A stretch of DNA of 63,404 nt, taken from assembly GCA_003165595.1 (NCBI GenBank), contig PLWQ01000035.1, positions 1 to 63,404 of the forward strand, given 5' to 3'. Below are positions 7,845 to 16,187 of this stretch, piece by piece. Numbering within the stretch: position 1 is the stretch's first letter; the number at the start of each line of letters is the position of its first letter. Source of the stretch: Fibrobacterota bacterium (GTDB taxonomy: Bacteria > Fibrobacterota > Chitinivibrionia > Chitinivibrionales > FEN-1185). A model generated the notes under the pieces. That model was not told the origin of the DNA. It ran no database searches and saw nothing but the letters and a program-made list of their open reading frames with translations. Position numbers and translations under genes: made by a program.

Positions 7845-8414
7845 TTACAGAATCTCTTCGATCGCCGAATCGGAGACCGCGATTACCCCCCCGGCCTGAT
7901 CCACAGACCGGATGATTCCCTGCGTCATCGAAATCAGAATGGTCGTCCCGTCCTCTTTTCTCACTTCAAGGGCATCGGTCGTTGGAAAGTTCTGGATCGC
8001 CGCAACGAGGCCGATGGTCCGGCCGGAATCCGCTCCCACAACCGTGAGCCCTTCCAGCTCAAAGTGGTAATGCCTGGCGCCGGGAAGGGGCGCAAGGCAA
8101 AGGCGGCCGCAGAACAAATACAATCCGCGTAGCGTTCCCGCAGTGTCAACATCGTCGAGTCCCTCGAACTTGCACACCAGACCCTGCGGGCTGTTTTTCT
8201 TTTCCCGCAGGACAAGGTCCCGAGTGCTTGCGGGGTCACGGCCGGCCCGAAGATTCCCGGGAAGCGGAAGCGCCGGCAGTGTTGCGCCCAGGGCCTCAAC
8301 ATAGCACCACCCTTTGAGCCCCACCGGACGCCGAACCATGCCGATAGCCACCAGGTCGTCACCGCAGGCCGCGGTGCGGCCGCTCTGGCCATCTTCGCCG
8401 ACGTTCTCGCTCAT
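7845..8414 (-). CDS. rimM: 16S rRNA processing protein RimM
   Basis: The 189-residue protein has the N-terminal RimM beta-barrel ([20 protein letters not shown]) and a C-terminal PRC-barrel ([40 protein letters not shown]). It binds S19 and helps mature the head of the 30S subunit. Its start overlaps the rpsP stop by four bases (8411-8414), so the two are translationally coupled. The KH-domain gene that often sits between rpsP and rimM is absent. Confidence 0.95.
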   Translation of the reverse strand: MSENVGEDGQSGRTAACGDDLVAIGMVRRPVGLKGWCYVEALGATLPALPLPGNLRAGRDPASTRDLVLREKKNSPQGLVCKFEGLDDVDTAGTLRGLYLFCGRLCLAPLPGARHYHFELEGLTVVGADSGRTIGLVAAIQNFPTTDALEVRKEDGTTILISMTQGIIRSVDQAGGVIAVSDSAIEEIL

Positions 8415-8785
8415 GCAGTTGCTGGTTTTGAGGCTTCTTCCTTGTTCTTTTTCCCGGTGTTCTTGGGCTTTCTCTTTCGTTCCGGGAGGCGCTCAAGGGT
8501 CATGTTTTCCAGACTCAAGCCCTTTTTCTTCCCTTCAAGCTTCTCGAAGAACCGATCCTGCTTGAGCAGGTTGTGCACGGTTTCGGAAACTTCCGCGCCC
8601 TTTTCCATCCAGTACGCGATCCGGTCCGAGTTCAGAGTGAACTGCTTCGGAGTCGCCTGCGGATTATACGTACCGATAACTTCCAGGAACTTGCCGTCAC
8701 GCTGAGTGCGGCCGTCAATTGCCACAACGCGGAAACGCGACACGTTCCTCCGCCCTACTCTGGCCAAACGGATTTTTACAGACAA
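8411..8785 (-). CDS. rpsP: Ribosomal protein S16
   Basis: The 124-residue protein begins MSVKIRLARVGRRNVSRFRV, a clear S16 start, followed by DGRTQRDGKFLEVIGTYNPQ and a charged, lysine- and proline-rich C-terminal extension (PERKRKPKNTGKKNKEEAS) beyond the roughly 80-residue core. Such tails are common in some phyla. It sits between ffh and rimM. Confidence 0.97.
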   Translation of the reverse strand: MSVKIRLARVGRRNVSRFRVVAIDGRTQRDGKFLEVIGTYNPQATPKQFTLNSDRIAYWMEKGAEVSETVHNLLKQDRFFEKLEGKKKGLSLENMTLERLPERKRKPKNTGKKNKEEASKPATA

Positions 8786-8845
8786 GAGATACTCCTCCGT
8801 GGTGAAAGGTGAAACAAAAAGCCTTCAGAATTTCTTTCTCATATA

Positions 8846-10180
8846 TCAATATGGAAACATACTCTTGAGCGCGGCATTCTGGCCGCGCCTGGAACCGATT
8901 TTGTTCATTCGTTTCATCATAGACTTCATTGAATCGAATTGCTTGAGCAGTTTGTTGATATCCTGCACCGTGGTTCCGCTGCCTAGGCTAATCCTGCGGC
9001 GTCTGTTGCCGTCGATGATGCCGGGCCTGTCCCGCTCCTCTGCGGTCATGGAACAGATCATGGCTTCGATTCGCGAAAGCGCTTTCTCGTCGACGTCGGC
9101 GCCGGACAGCTGCGACCCCACGCCGGGGATCATTGCAAGCAAGTCCGAAAGGGGACCCATTTTCTTGATCTGCCGGAGCTGTTCCAGAAAATCCTGCAGC
9201 GAAAACGTGCTCTTTCTGAATTTCTTTTCGAGCTTCTTACTTTCTTCGAGATCGAAATTCTCCTGAGCCTTTTCCACAAGCGAAACGATGTCGCCCATGC
9301 CCAGAATGCGTGACGCCATGCGTTCCGGATAGAAAAGCTCCAACCCATCGGGTTTTTCCCCGACGCCAATAAACTGCAGGGGAACGCCGATAACGTCGAG
9401 AATGGACAGCGCGGCGCCGCCCCGGGAGTCGCCGTCCATCTTGGTGAGAATCACGCCCGAGAGTTTTATTTCCTTGTGGAACTCCTTTGCAACATTGACA
9501 GCATCCTGACCTGCCATTGCATCGGCCACGAAAAAGGTTTCGTCGGGCTTTGCCGCGGCGCACAGTGCCTTAAGCTCGGCCATCATGTCGGCGTCTATGT
9601 GCAACCGGCCGGCGGTGTCGATAACGGCCAGCGAAAATCCCTCGCGCTGGGCAAAGGCCAGTCCTTCTCTGCAAATTTCCAGGGGAGACTTGGCCCGGTC
9701 GGAAAACACCGGTATTTCAAGTGATTTTCCGAGCGTATCGAGTTGATCGATGGCGGCAACGCGGTGGGTATCGCAGGCAATAAGAAGCGGCCGGTGGCCC
9801 TGCTTTCTGAAGTGCAAAGCGAGTTTTGCGCAGGTCGTAGTCTTTCCGGAGCCCTGCAGGCCCGCCAGAACCACAATATTGAGCCGGTTGGTGTGAAATC
9901 TGATGGCTCGCGCGTTGCCGCCCATAAGTGCGGCCAGTTCGTCGTACACTACTTTGACAAATTGTTGGCCCGGCGTAATGCTTGAAAGAATGTCTGCGCC
10001 GAGCGCCTTTGCCGAAACGTCGGCGGTGAACTTCTTAACGACTTTGTAGTTTACGTCGGCCTCAAGAAGCGCTCGTTTCACGTCGCGCATGGCCTCGGCA
10101 ATGTTCTCCTCCGAAATCTTGCCCTGGCCGCGGATCTTCTTGAAAATCGATTCGAACCTGTTTGTGAGCTCTTCGAACAT
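8846..10180 (-). CDS. ffh: Signal recognition particle protein Ffh
   Basis: The 444-residue SRP54 GTPase targets nascent inner-membrane proteins with SRP RNA and FtsY. The N domain (FEELTNRFESIFKKIRGQGK) is followed by the G domain with GLQGSGKTTTCAKLALHFRK (G1), DTHRVAAIDQL, DTAGRLHIDADMMAELKALC and TKMDGDSRGGAALSI. The C-terminal M domain includes RRISLGSGTTVQDINKLLKQ and a methionine-rich end. ATG 10180 is chosen because homologues start MFEELT; the frame is open for nine more codons upstream. This is the first gene of the operon that ends with rplS. Confidence 0.97.
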   Translation of the reverse strand: MFEELTNRFESIFKKIRGQGKISEENIAEAMRDVKRALLEADVNYKVVKKFTADVSAKALGADILSSITPGQQFVKVVYDELAALMGGNARAIRFHTNRLNIVVLAGLQGSGKTTTCAKLALHFRKQGHRPLLIACDTHRVAAIDQLDTLGKSLEIPVFSDRAKSPLEICREGLAFAQREGFSLAVIDTAGRLHIDADMMAELKALCAAAKPDETFFVADAMAGQDAVNVAKEFHKEIKLSGVILTKMDGDSRGGAALSILDVIGVPLQFIGVGEKPDGLELFYPERMASRILGMGDIVSLVEKAQENFDLEESKKLEKKFRKSTFSLQDFLEQLRQIKKMGPLSDLLAMIPGVGSQLSGADVDEKALSRIEAMICSMTAEERDRPGIIDGNRRRRISLGSGTTVQDINKLLKQFDSMKSMMKRMNKIGSRRGQNAALKSMFPY

Positions 10181-10309
10181 AATGGGCACATTCCCCTTGC
10201 GGCGCAATCACGCGTCGCGGGTTTCGCGATACTGGATAAATCCGCAAAATTAGATAAAGATAATTCGTGGGGGGTATTTTGGACAAGGGTCGGGGGAAAA
10301 TTCGTCCGG

Positions 10310-11641
10310 CTACTCTTCTATCAGATCAACCCGACAGGGTACCTGGAACCTGAACTGACCACGTCCCGTTCGGGCAATGGCCACCTCGGGACATTTCTCC
10401 GAAAGCATCGCGCAGAGTCTTTGCAGCTTGAGTGAAAAGTTGTCGGCTACCGCTTTGGAATCGGCCCTATCGCCGGTAAAATCTCTGTTCGAGAACTCGG
10501 TCTTTCCGTTTTCCACATAACTTCTGACGATGTCTCTCAAGATGAGCGCCGGGGCGGATTTTGCCAGACGGCGTCCGTTTATCCACATGACCTCATGAAC
10601 ATTGTCGAACACAAACACGAGTTTGCGGTCGAGATCACCCAGCATCTGCGAATGCATTTCGGCGGCCTTCTTCCACCCCTCGCCGTTTCTGGCTATTCCG
10701 TCATAAATCATGGGCGCAAGAAACTGATCCTGCGGTTGTGGTTTGATCCGGTAAGCGAGTTTCACAAGGCTCACCGGCGCACCGAACACGCACCCTTTGG
10801 ACATTACTTCGCGTCTCCGCCTGGGGCATACATAGGCCTCCGAGAGTTCAACCACCCGCCTGTCCGGCACGCCGAGCCCGTCGAGCGAAATCCCGTTCCG
10901 ATTGCAGTACTCGTGAAATCCAACGTAATGCCCGACAGGCCCGCCCGCTATGCGCACTTCGTCTTTGTCAAAAGACACCAGGTCTTTCCCGACAATCACG
11001 TCTACCCTTCTCACATCACTCAGGAGCTGCACCTCTTCCAGTGGAGCCATGCCGATCCGCGTGGGGCCAAGCTGCAAGGGCCGCGCAAAGAAGAGATAGG
11101 GGTCGTACGGCGGCAGATCTTTTTTGAACGAAGCGTCGAAATTAAGAAGCAGAACCGACGTTGCCCGCCCGGCCCTCGCCTCATGCTTTACAATTTGACA
11201 ACTTATCGAAGGCACGACCATGCGGAGGATAAACGGCAGCACGTTCGCGGTTGCAAAATGCAGGACGTCCTTGGAGGAAAAAAGAAGCCGCAGAAATGGC
11301 GCCATGGCGCCGAGAATGGGCCCGACGCCCACCATGGCGCCCTTGTTGAGGCCGACGATGAGCTTGTCGACAAAATCCAGAGTATCAACGCCGCGCGAAA
11401 CGAGAAACGGCTCAACCGAACCGAGCACCGACATCGTGTAGGCCAGGCTCGCGTGCTTGGTTTCGTCCCAGATGTACCTGAGCAAGTCTGCGTCGGCAAG
11501 GACCGCACCTTCTTGCTTGAGCGGATGATCGCCCCAGAATTGCTTCACCTGCTGCGCAGGCAGTTCCACAAGCATGGTGGCGTACAGAAGCTTGAGGATG
11601 TCGTTGCGGATTTTGCAGTTGCGATCCGAATGCGCTGTCAT
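10310..11641 (-). CDS. Unknown protein, possible winged-helix C-terminus
   Basis: The 443-residue protein is of no family I recognise. The N-terminal half is helical and hydrophobic but not clearly membrane-spanning (KGAMVGVGPILGAMAPFLRL). The middle has a charged sandwich-like stretch (DVRRVDVIVGKDLVSFDKDE). The last 90 residues (VFDNVHEVMWINGRRLAKSA, LILRDIVRSYVENGKTEF) resemble a winged helix. ATG 11641 is preferred because a GGAAGAACGGAA stretch precedes it and a CRP-like site fits; ATG 11686 is the alternative. The open frame continues for 478 codons further but runs antisense through rarA. It diverges from rarA. Confidence 0.7.
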   Translation of the reverse strand: MTAHSDRNCKIRNDILKLLYATMLVELPAQQVKQFWGDHPLKQEGAVLADADLLRYIWDETKHASLAYTMSVLGSVEPFLVSRGVDTLDFVDKLIVGLNKGAMVGVGPILGAMAPFLRLLFSSKDVLHFATANVLPFILRMVVPSISCQIVKHEARAGRATSVLLLNFDASFKKDLPPYDPYLFFARPLQLGPTRIGMAPLEEVQLLSDVRRVDVIVGKDLVSFDKDEVRIAGGPVGHYVGFHEYCNRNGISLDGLGVPDRRVVELSEAYVCPRRRREVMSKGCVFGAPVSLVKLAYRIKPQPQDQFLAPMIYDGIARNGEGWKKAAEMHSQMLGDLDRKLVFVFDNVHEVMWINGRRLAKSAPALILRDIVRSYVENGKTEFSNRDFTGDRADSKAVADNFSLKLQRLCAMLSEKCPEVAIARTGRGQFRFQVPCRVDLIEE

Positions 11642-11697
11642 GGTAGGGCTGTTCCGTTCTTCCCGGACGGCGAATGATCTGCTCATAACGAAAATAC

Positions 11698-11741
11698 AAA
11701 ATAATGGTTTGACAAACAAACACGGTGTGATTTCGGTCACA
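11698..11741 (-). promoter_or_regulatory. CRP/FNR-like operator with class II spacing
   Basis: TGTGATTTCGGTCACA (11726-11741) is an exact TGTGA-N6-TCACA palindrome. On the minus strand, a TATTTT -10-like box lies at 11698-11703. If transcription begins near 11691, the palindrome is centred about -42, the position used by class II CRP/FNR activators. The site also lies upstream of rarA on the other strand. Confidence 0.55.
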
Positions 11742-11866
11742 ACGGCGCCAAAATACTTTTGCGGCAGGACAGACCGGAAGTTACCCAATGTATTTTCCCG
11801 GGAGTATGTTTTTTGCGGCGCTGGCCGTGTTTCGCGCAGGTACGAGAGCGGCAGGGAGCGAAATCC

Positions 11867-14101
11867 ATGGATATGTTTGAGAAACGCGGCGACGACTTGC
11901 TTGCGAAAAACGCGCCCCTTGCCGACCGCATGCGGCCGCGCACGCTCGACGAGTTCTTCGGTCAGGACCATATCGTCGGGCCGGGCAGGCTGCTGCGCCG
12001 CGCCATTCAGATCGACCAGCTGTCCAGCCTCATATTCTACGGCCCGCCGGGCACCGGCAAAACCACGCTGGCGCGCATCATCGCCCACACGACGAAGGCG
12101 CAATTCCTTTCGATCAATGCCGTGCTCGCAGGAGTCAAGGAAATACGCGACGCCATCGATGCCGCCCGGCAGAGTCTGTCCCTGTACGGGAGGCGCACCA
12201 TCCTGTTTATAGACGAAGTGCACCGGTTTAACAAGGCGCAGCAGGACGCGCTCCTCCCGCATGTGGAAAACGGAGTGATCATTCTCATCGGCGCAACCAC
12301 CGAGAACCCGTTTTTCGAGGTGAACAAGGCGCTCGTGTCGCGCTCCCGGATCTTTCAGCTCAAAACACTGTCGCCGGAGGATCTTCGCGCCGTGGCCCGC
12401 GCCGCGCTGTCCGACAAGGAACGCGGATTGGGAGGCCGCAACGCGTCGATAGATGACGACGCGCTCGACCATCTCGCGGCAGTTGCAAACGGCGACGCGC
12501 GCGGCGTGCTCAACGCCCTGGAACTGGCCGTGGAGACCACGAGCCCCCGCCCGGACGGCACGATCCGGATCACCCGCGACATCGCCGAGGAATCCATCCA
12601 GCACAAAGCGGTGCTGTACGACAAGGACGGCGACGCGCACTACGACACGGTTTCCGCGTTTATCAAGTCGGTGCGCGGCTCGGATCCCGACGCCGCGCTG
12701 TACTGGATGGCGAAAATGGTGTACGCGGGCGAAGACCCGCGCTTTATCTTCCGCCGCATGTTTATTCTCGCCTGTGAAGACGTTGGCATGGCCGATCCGC
12801 ACGCGCTCGGCATTGTGGCCGACGCCGCGGCGGCCTTCGACTATGTGGGGATGCCCGAAGGCAGGTATCACCTGGCGCACGCCTGCCTGTACCTTGCCAC
12901 CGCGCCCAAAAGCAATTCGTCGATGGCGTTCTTCGACGCGCTTGATGCGGTTTCGAAAGAGACGAAAGACGACGTTCCGGGACATCTGCAGGATTCTTCC
13001 CGCGACAAGGACGGCTTCGGCCACGGCGACGGCTATCTGTATCCGCACGCATACCGAGATCACTGGGTGGCGCAACAGTACCTGCCGTCCGCCCTGCAGG
13101 GAAGGGTGTTCTACCAGCCGTCAGGCATGGGCTACGAAAAGGAAATTGCGCTCCGCGTGACACGCCTTCGCGAGGCGATGGTGGAGGCGATGACGGACGA
13201 CGACGCAAGTCTATGGGATGCGGCGGTCGGTGATGCCTCGCAGCACGGTCCGGCTCGTCGGGAATGGATGCGCCGGACTCATGGCGGCGACTCGCTTTCC
13301 GAAGCCCGCGACGGCATCTTCGAAGCGGCGGCGGTCAAGCGCGACGGGCTCGTTCTCGATCTCCACGCCAGAACGGGCCTTCTCACCTTTGAGGCGGCGC
13401 GGCGGGCACCCGACGGCGGCGTATGGGCGCTCGCGCACGACGACAGGGAATTCGAAACGGTGCGCGCCATGGCGGAGCGCTACGACCTGCTGCGGCGGCC
13501 AACCGTGTTGCGATCCTCTCTGTCGACGTTCGACGCGGACATTCGCGCGGCGGCAGGCGCACCGGTGTCGTTCGACGCGCTGGTGGGCAGAAACGTCCTC
13601 GGCGCGACGGCCGACAAAGTTGCATTTATCAACAAGCTGCTCTCCGTCACGGCCGAGACAGGCTGCATCGTGCTTGCCGAAACAGTCCATTCAATGGGTC
13701 AAAGGCTCTCGGCCCTGGTTTCTCGAAATGCGGGCCATAAGAAATCGGCCCAGCAACTGTCCCGGGCGGAAGATGCACTGTTTGCCGACCCGGCGGACCC
13801 GCTTGTCAACTGGACACCGGCTGGCCTCGAACAGGCCTGCACCACCGCGATTCCCTGCGCGTTTCGCATTCGGACCGCTTCGGCCACGCCGCTTCGGCGT
13901 ATTTCCCCTGACCTCATCGACAGCTGGTTCAGGCATCCCGGCGCGCACGAAAGGAAATCGCTGGGCACGAGGCTCGCCGACCTTTTCGGCGACGATTCGG
14001 CGCAGGCGGTCCGCAAGCTCCTTCATGTGGAACTTGCAAACAAGGATATTCCCTGGACCTCGGTCACGGCATTTGTCAAAATAACCGGTACGCGCCGGTA
14101 G
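11867..14101 (+). CDS. rarA: RarA/MgsA AAA+ ATPase fused to a methyltransferase-like domain
   Basis: The first ~430 of 744 residues are a full RarA (replication-associated recombination protein A): Walker A GPPGTGKTT (59-67), Walker B LFIDEVHRFNK (113-123), sensor GATTENP, an SRSR arginine finger, and the tetramerisation region ending near FYQPSGMGYEKEIALRV. After a linker comes a Rossmann-like region (about 490-740) starting GLVLDLHARTGLLTFEAARR. This looks like SAM motif I, though one glycine is replaced, and it is followed by FDALVGRNVLGATADK and CIVLAE strands. RarA alone is usually 420-450 residues. The start is ATG 11867 with a GGGAG site upstream. Confidence 0.9.
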   Translation: MDMFEKRGDDLLAKNAPLADRMRPRTLDEFFGQDHIVGPGRLLRRAIQIDQLSSLIFYGPPGTGKTTLARIIAHTTKAQFLSINAVLAGVKEIRDAIDAARQSLSLYGRRTILFIDEVHRFNKAQQDALLPHVENGVIILIGATTENPFFEVNKALVSRSRIFQLKTLSPEDLRAVARAALSDKERGLGGRNASIDDDALDHLAAVANGDARGVLNALELAVETTSPRPDGTIRITRDIAEESIQHKAVLYDKDGDAHYDTVSAFIKSVRGSDPDAALYWMAKMVYAGEDPRFIFRRMFILACEDVGMADPHALGIVADAAAAFDYVGMPEGRYHLAHACLYLATAPKSNSSMAFFDALDAVSKETKDDVPGHLQDSSRDKDGFGHGDGYLYPHAYRDHWVAQQYLPSALQGRVFYQPSGMGYEKEIALRVTRLREAMVEAMTDDDASLWDAAVGDASQHGPARREWMRRTHGGDSLSEARDGIFEAAAVKRDGLVLDLHARTGLLTFEAARRAPDGGVWALAHDDREFETVRAMAERYDLLRRPTVLRSSLSTFDADIRAAAGAPVSFDALVGRNVLGATADKVAFINKLLSVTAETGCIVLAETVHSMGQRLSALVSRNAGHKKSAQQLSRAEDALFADPADPLVNWTPAGLEQACTTAIPCAFRIRTASATPLRRISPDLIDSWFRHPGAHERKSLGTRLADLFGDDSAQAVRKLLHVELANKDIPWTSVTAFVKITGTRR

Positions 14102-14157
14102 AGGTCCCGGGAAGTATTGTCCGGGACTTCACATAACGTATATTTCAGGGAGCGCAC

Positions 14158-14763
14158 TTGCCGATCGTGGGGGATCGCTTGGAGCCGGCGGGTATCATTA
14201 TGCCACTAAAAAATGAGCGCCAGCCTTTTCGTCACTTCTTCATCAAGAAGTCGATGCAGCTCAAGATCATTTTCGAGATCCTCTTTGTCGTGCTCCTCAC
14301 GGCCGTGATCACCACGGTTTCGCTCACCGTCGTTTACAACAGTAAATCACACAACGGCAGTTTCTACTATATGAGCAACGACATCCGGCAGGATCTCGAA
14401 CTCAAAAATATCCTCGAATTCATCCTGCCGAGCGTGGTGGCGGCCCAGATTTTCAGTATTGTGATAGGGCTGGGAATCGGTCTGTTTTCGTCCCGGAAGA
14501 TGGCGGTGCCGATTTACAAATTCGAAAAATGGGTGTCCCAGCTCAAGAACGGCAATCTCAACACAAAGATCTCGTTTCGTGAAAACGAAGAGATGAATGA
14601 CCTGACCGTGGAATGCAATGCCCTTGCCGCGCACTACCGGGACGTCTTCAAGGAAATAGCAGCGGCGCTCGCCCAGATCGAGAAGGAAGCCGCCGGGAAC
14701 CCTGCCGCCATGGACAGCATCCGGCAGATGAAGAAAACGCTTGAAAAAGTGAACGTGGGCTAG
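14158..14763 (+). CDS. Membrane protein with HAMP domain
   Basis: This protein of about 200 residues has two membrane segments (IIFEILFVVLLTAVITTVSL and FILPSVVAAQIFSIVIGLGI) flanking a short periplasmic loop. A HAMP-like domain follows (MAVPIYKFEKWVSQLKNGNL, FRENEEMNDLTVECNALAAH), and then a short coiled-coil tail without any kinase or chemotaxis output domain. TTG 14158 has an AGGGAG site 5 bases upstream; ATG 14200 is an alternative start. The protein could transmit a membrane signal to a partner encoded elsewhere. Confidence 0.75.
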   Translation: MPIVGDRLEPAGIIMPLKNERQPFRHFFIKKSMQLKIIFEILFVVLLTAVITTVSLTVVYNSKSHNGSFYYMSNDIRQDLELKNILEFILPSVVAAQIFSIVIGLGIGLFSSRKMAVPIYKFEKWVSQLKNGNLNTKISFRENEEMNDLTVECNALAAHYRDVFKEIAAALAQIEKEAAGNPAAMDSIRQMKKTLEKVNVG

Positions 14764-14811
14764 AGGAGAGCCGTTGCGCCGTCACGCACACGGCAGCGGA
14801 GAATGCGACGG

Positions 14812-15981
14812 TTACGAGTTGAAGAATTCCTTGAACTTCTCGAAATTCCCCTTACTCTTCATTTCCAACTGGGCCAGTTTTTCGAATAATTCTTTTTCCT
14901 CTTTGGAAAGACGCTCCGGCGTGAGCACACGGACACGAACCAGCTCGTCGCCCTGCTGCGAGCTGTGCAGCACGGGCAGGCCTTTGCCCCGGAGCCGGAA
15001 TATTTTTTCCGACTGGGTTCCGGCCGGAATCTTGAGGCTTACCTTTCCGTCAAGCGTTGCGACGGTTGTCGAAGCGCCGAGCGCGGCCTGACTGAAGGTG
15101 ATGTCTACGGAGCACACAACGTCGATACCGTGGCGCTCGAAGACACCGTCGGCCTCCTCCTGCATCACCACGATCAGGTCGCCCGCCGGGCCGCCGTTGG
15201 GCCCCGCATCTCCCTTGCCTTCGACGGTGAGGTAATTGCCTTCGGACACGCCTGCCGGGATGTCAACCGACACCGTGCTTTCGACGGTCTGGCGGCCGCT
15301 GCCCGAGCACGCATTGCACGGATCGGTGACGATCTGGCCTTCGCCGCGACATATCGGGCATACCGATTCCTGGACAAGCTGGCCGAAAAACGAATTGGAC
15401 ACATGCTGAACGCGGCCGGAACCGCCGCAGTGCTGGCAGGTGCCCCGCCTGCCGCTCTGCGAGCCGGTGCCTTTGCACTGGCCGCAGGAATCCTTGCGTT
15501 TTACCTTGAGCGTCTTGGTGACGCCGGTTGCTATTTCGGAAAGCTTGAGCGTAAGCCGCACCTGTAAATCATTTCCCCGCGAGCCGCCGCCGCGCCTGCT
15601 ACTCCGGCGCCTGCCTCCCCCGCCGCCCATCCCGAACAAATCGGAGAAAAACGAGTCTCCGCCGAAATCATTCATAAAGGCGCGCAACGCATCGGAAATG
15701 TCGAACCCCGCACCCGCACCGAATCCGCCGAAACCCCCGCCCTGGGCGCCCGGTCCCTCGAATGCCGCCGTGCCGAACTGGTCGAACTGCGCGCGCTTCT
15801 TGGGGTCCTTGAGGACCTCATAGGCCTGGGTCGCTTCCTTGAACCGCTCTTCAGCCTGTTTGTCGCCGGGATTCTTGTCCGGATGATATTTCATCGCAAG
15901 CTTGCGGTACGCCCGTTTGATATCGTCATCCGAGGCATTCTTGGGAACGCCCAGAACTTCATAAAAGTCTTTCAGTGCCAT
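14812..15981 (-). CDS. dnaJ: Chaperone DnaJ
   Basis: The 389-residue type I Hsp40 has the J domain ([20 protein letters not shown], with the HPD motif in [10 protein letters not shown]), a G/F-rich linker, four CxxCxGxG zinc-finger repeats ([32 protein letters not shown]) and the two C-terminal substrate-binding beta-barrels. It stimulates DnaK ATP hydrolysis and delivers clients. It is the last gene in the groES-to-dnaJ cluster and is separated from dnaK by about 200 bases holding a large hairpin. Confidence 0.98.
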   Translation of the reverse strand: MALKDFYEVLGVPKNASDDDIKRAYRKLAMKYHPDKNPGDKQAEERFKEATQAYEVLKDPKKRAQFDQFGTAAFEGPGAQGGGFGGFGAGAGFDISDALRAFMNDFGGDSFFSDLFGMGGGGGRRRSSRRGGGSRGNDLQVRLTLKLSEIATGVTKTLKVKRKDSCGQCKGTGSQSGRRGTCQHCGGSGRVQHVSNSFFGQLVQESVCPICRGEGQIVTDPCNACSGSGRQTVESTVSVDIPAGVSEGNYLTVEGKGDAGPNGGPAGDLIVVMQEEADGVFERHGIDVVCSVDITFSQAALGASTTVATLDGKVSLKIPAGTQSEKIFRLRGKGLPVLHSSQQGDELVRVRVLTPERLSKEEKELFEKLAQLEMKSKGNFEKFKEFFNS

Positions 15982-16041
15982 GGGTTCGTTTCTCTAATTT
16001 GCAAAGTTATTTGCGATCGCTTCGAATGTCCTCAAGTAAAC

Positions 16042-16084
16042 CGCCCCACCGTAAAAGCCTCCCCGGGGGGAGGTTGGTGGGGCG
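16042..16084 (-). other. Nested hairpin in the dnaK-dnaJ gap
   Basis: CGCCCCACC (16042-16050) pairs with GGTGGGGCG (16076-16084), and inside it CCTCCCC (16058-16064) pairs with GGGGAGG (16067-16073). On the minus strand this is a stable two-step hairpin without a T-run. It could shield the dnaK message or lower dnaJ read-through. It may instead be a dispersed repeat. Confidence 0.6.
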
Positions 16085-16187
16085 ATATAATACGCATTTT
16101 CCCAGCGGGATCTAAAGGGCAGAGCCCTTTCCATATCTTGAATTCTATTTCTGGTCCATAAATAGACCTACGCGATAGAACTGCTCT

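Noticed and set aside
11642-13075. Minus-strand frame open for 478 more codons, continuous with the unknown gene at 10310-11641
   Set aside because: It runs antisense to rarA, which has full family support, and shows no homology; GC-rich codon bias keeps the opposite frame open.
16084-16095. TATAAT on the plus strand after the dnaK-dnaJ hairpin
   Set aside because: No suitable -35 lies upstream and no plus-strand gene lies downstream.
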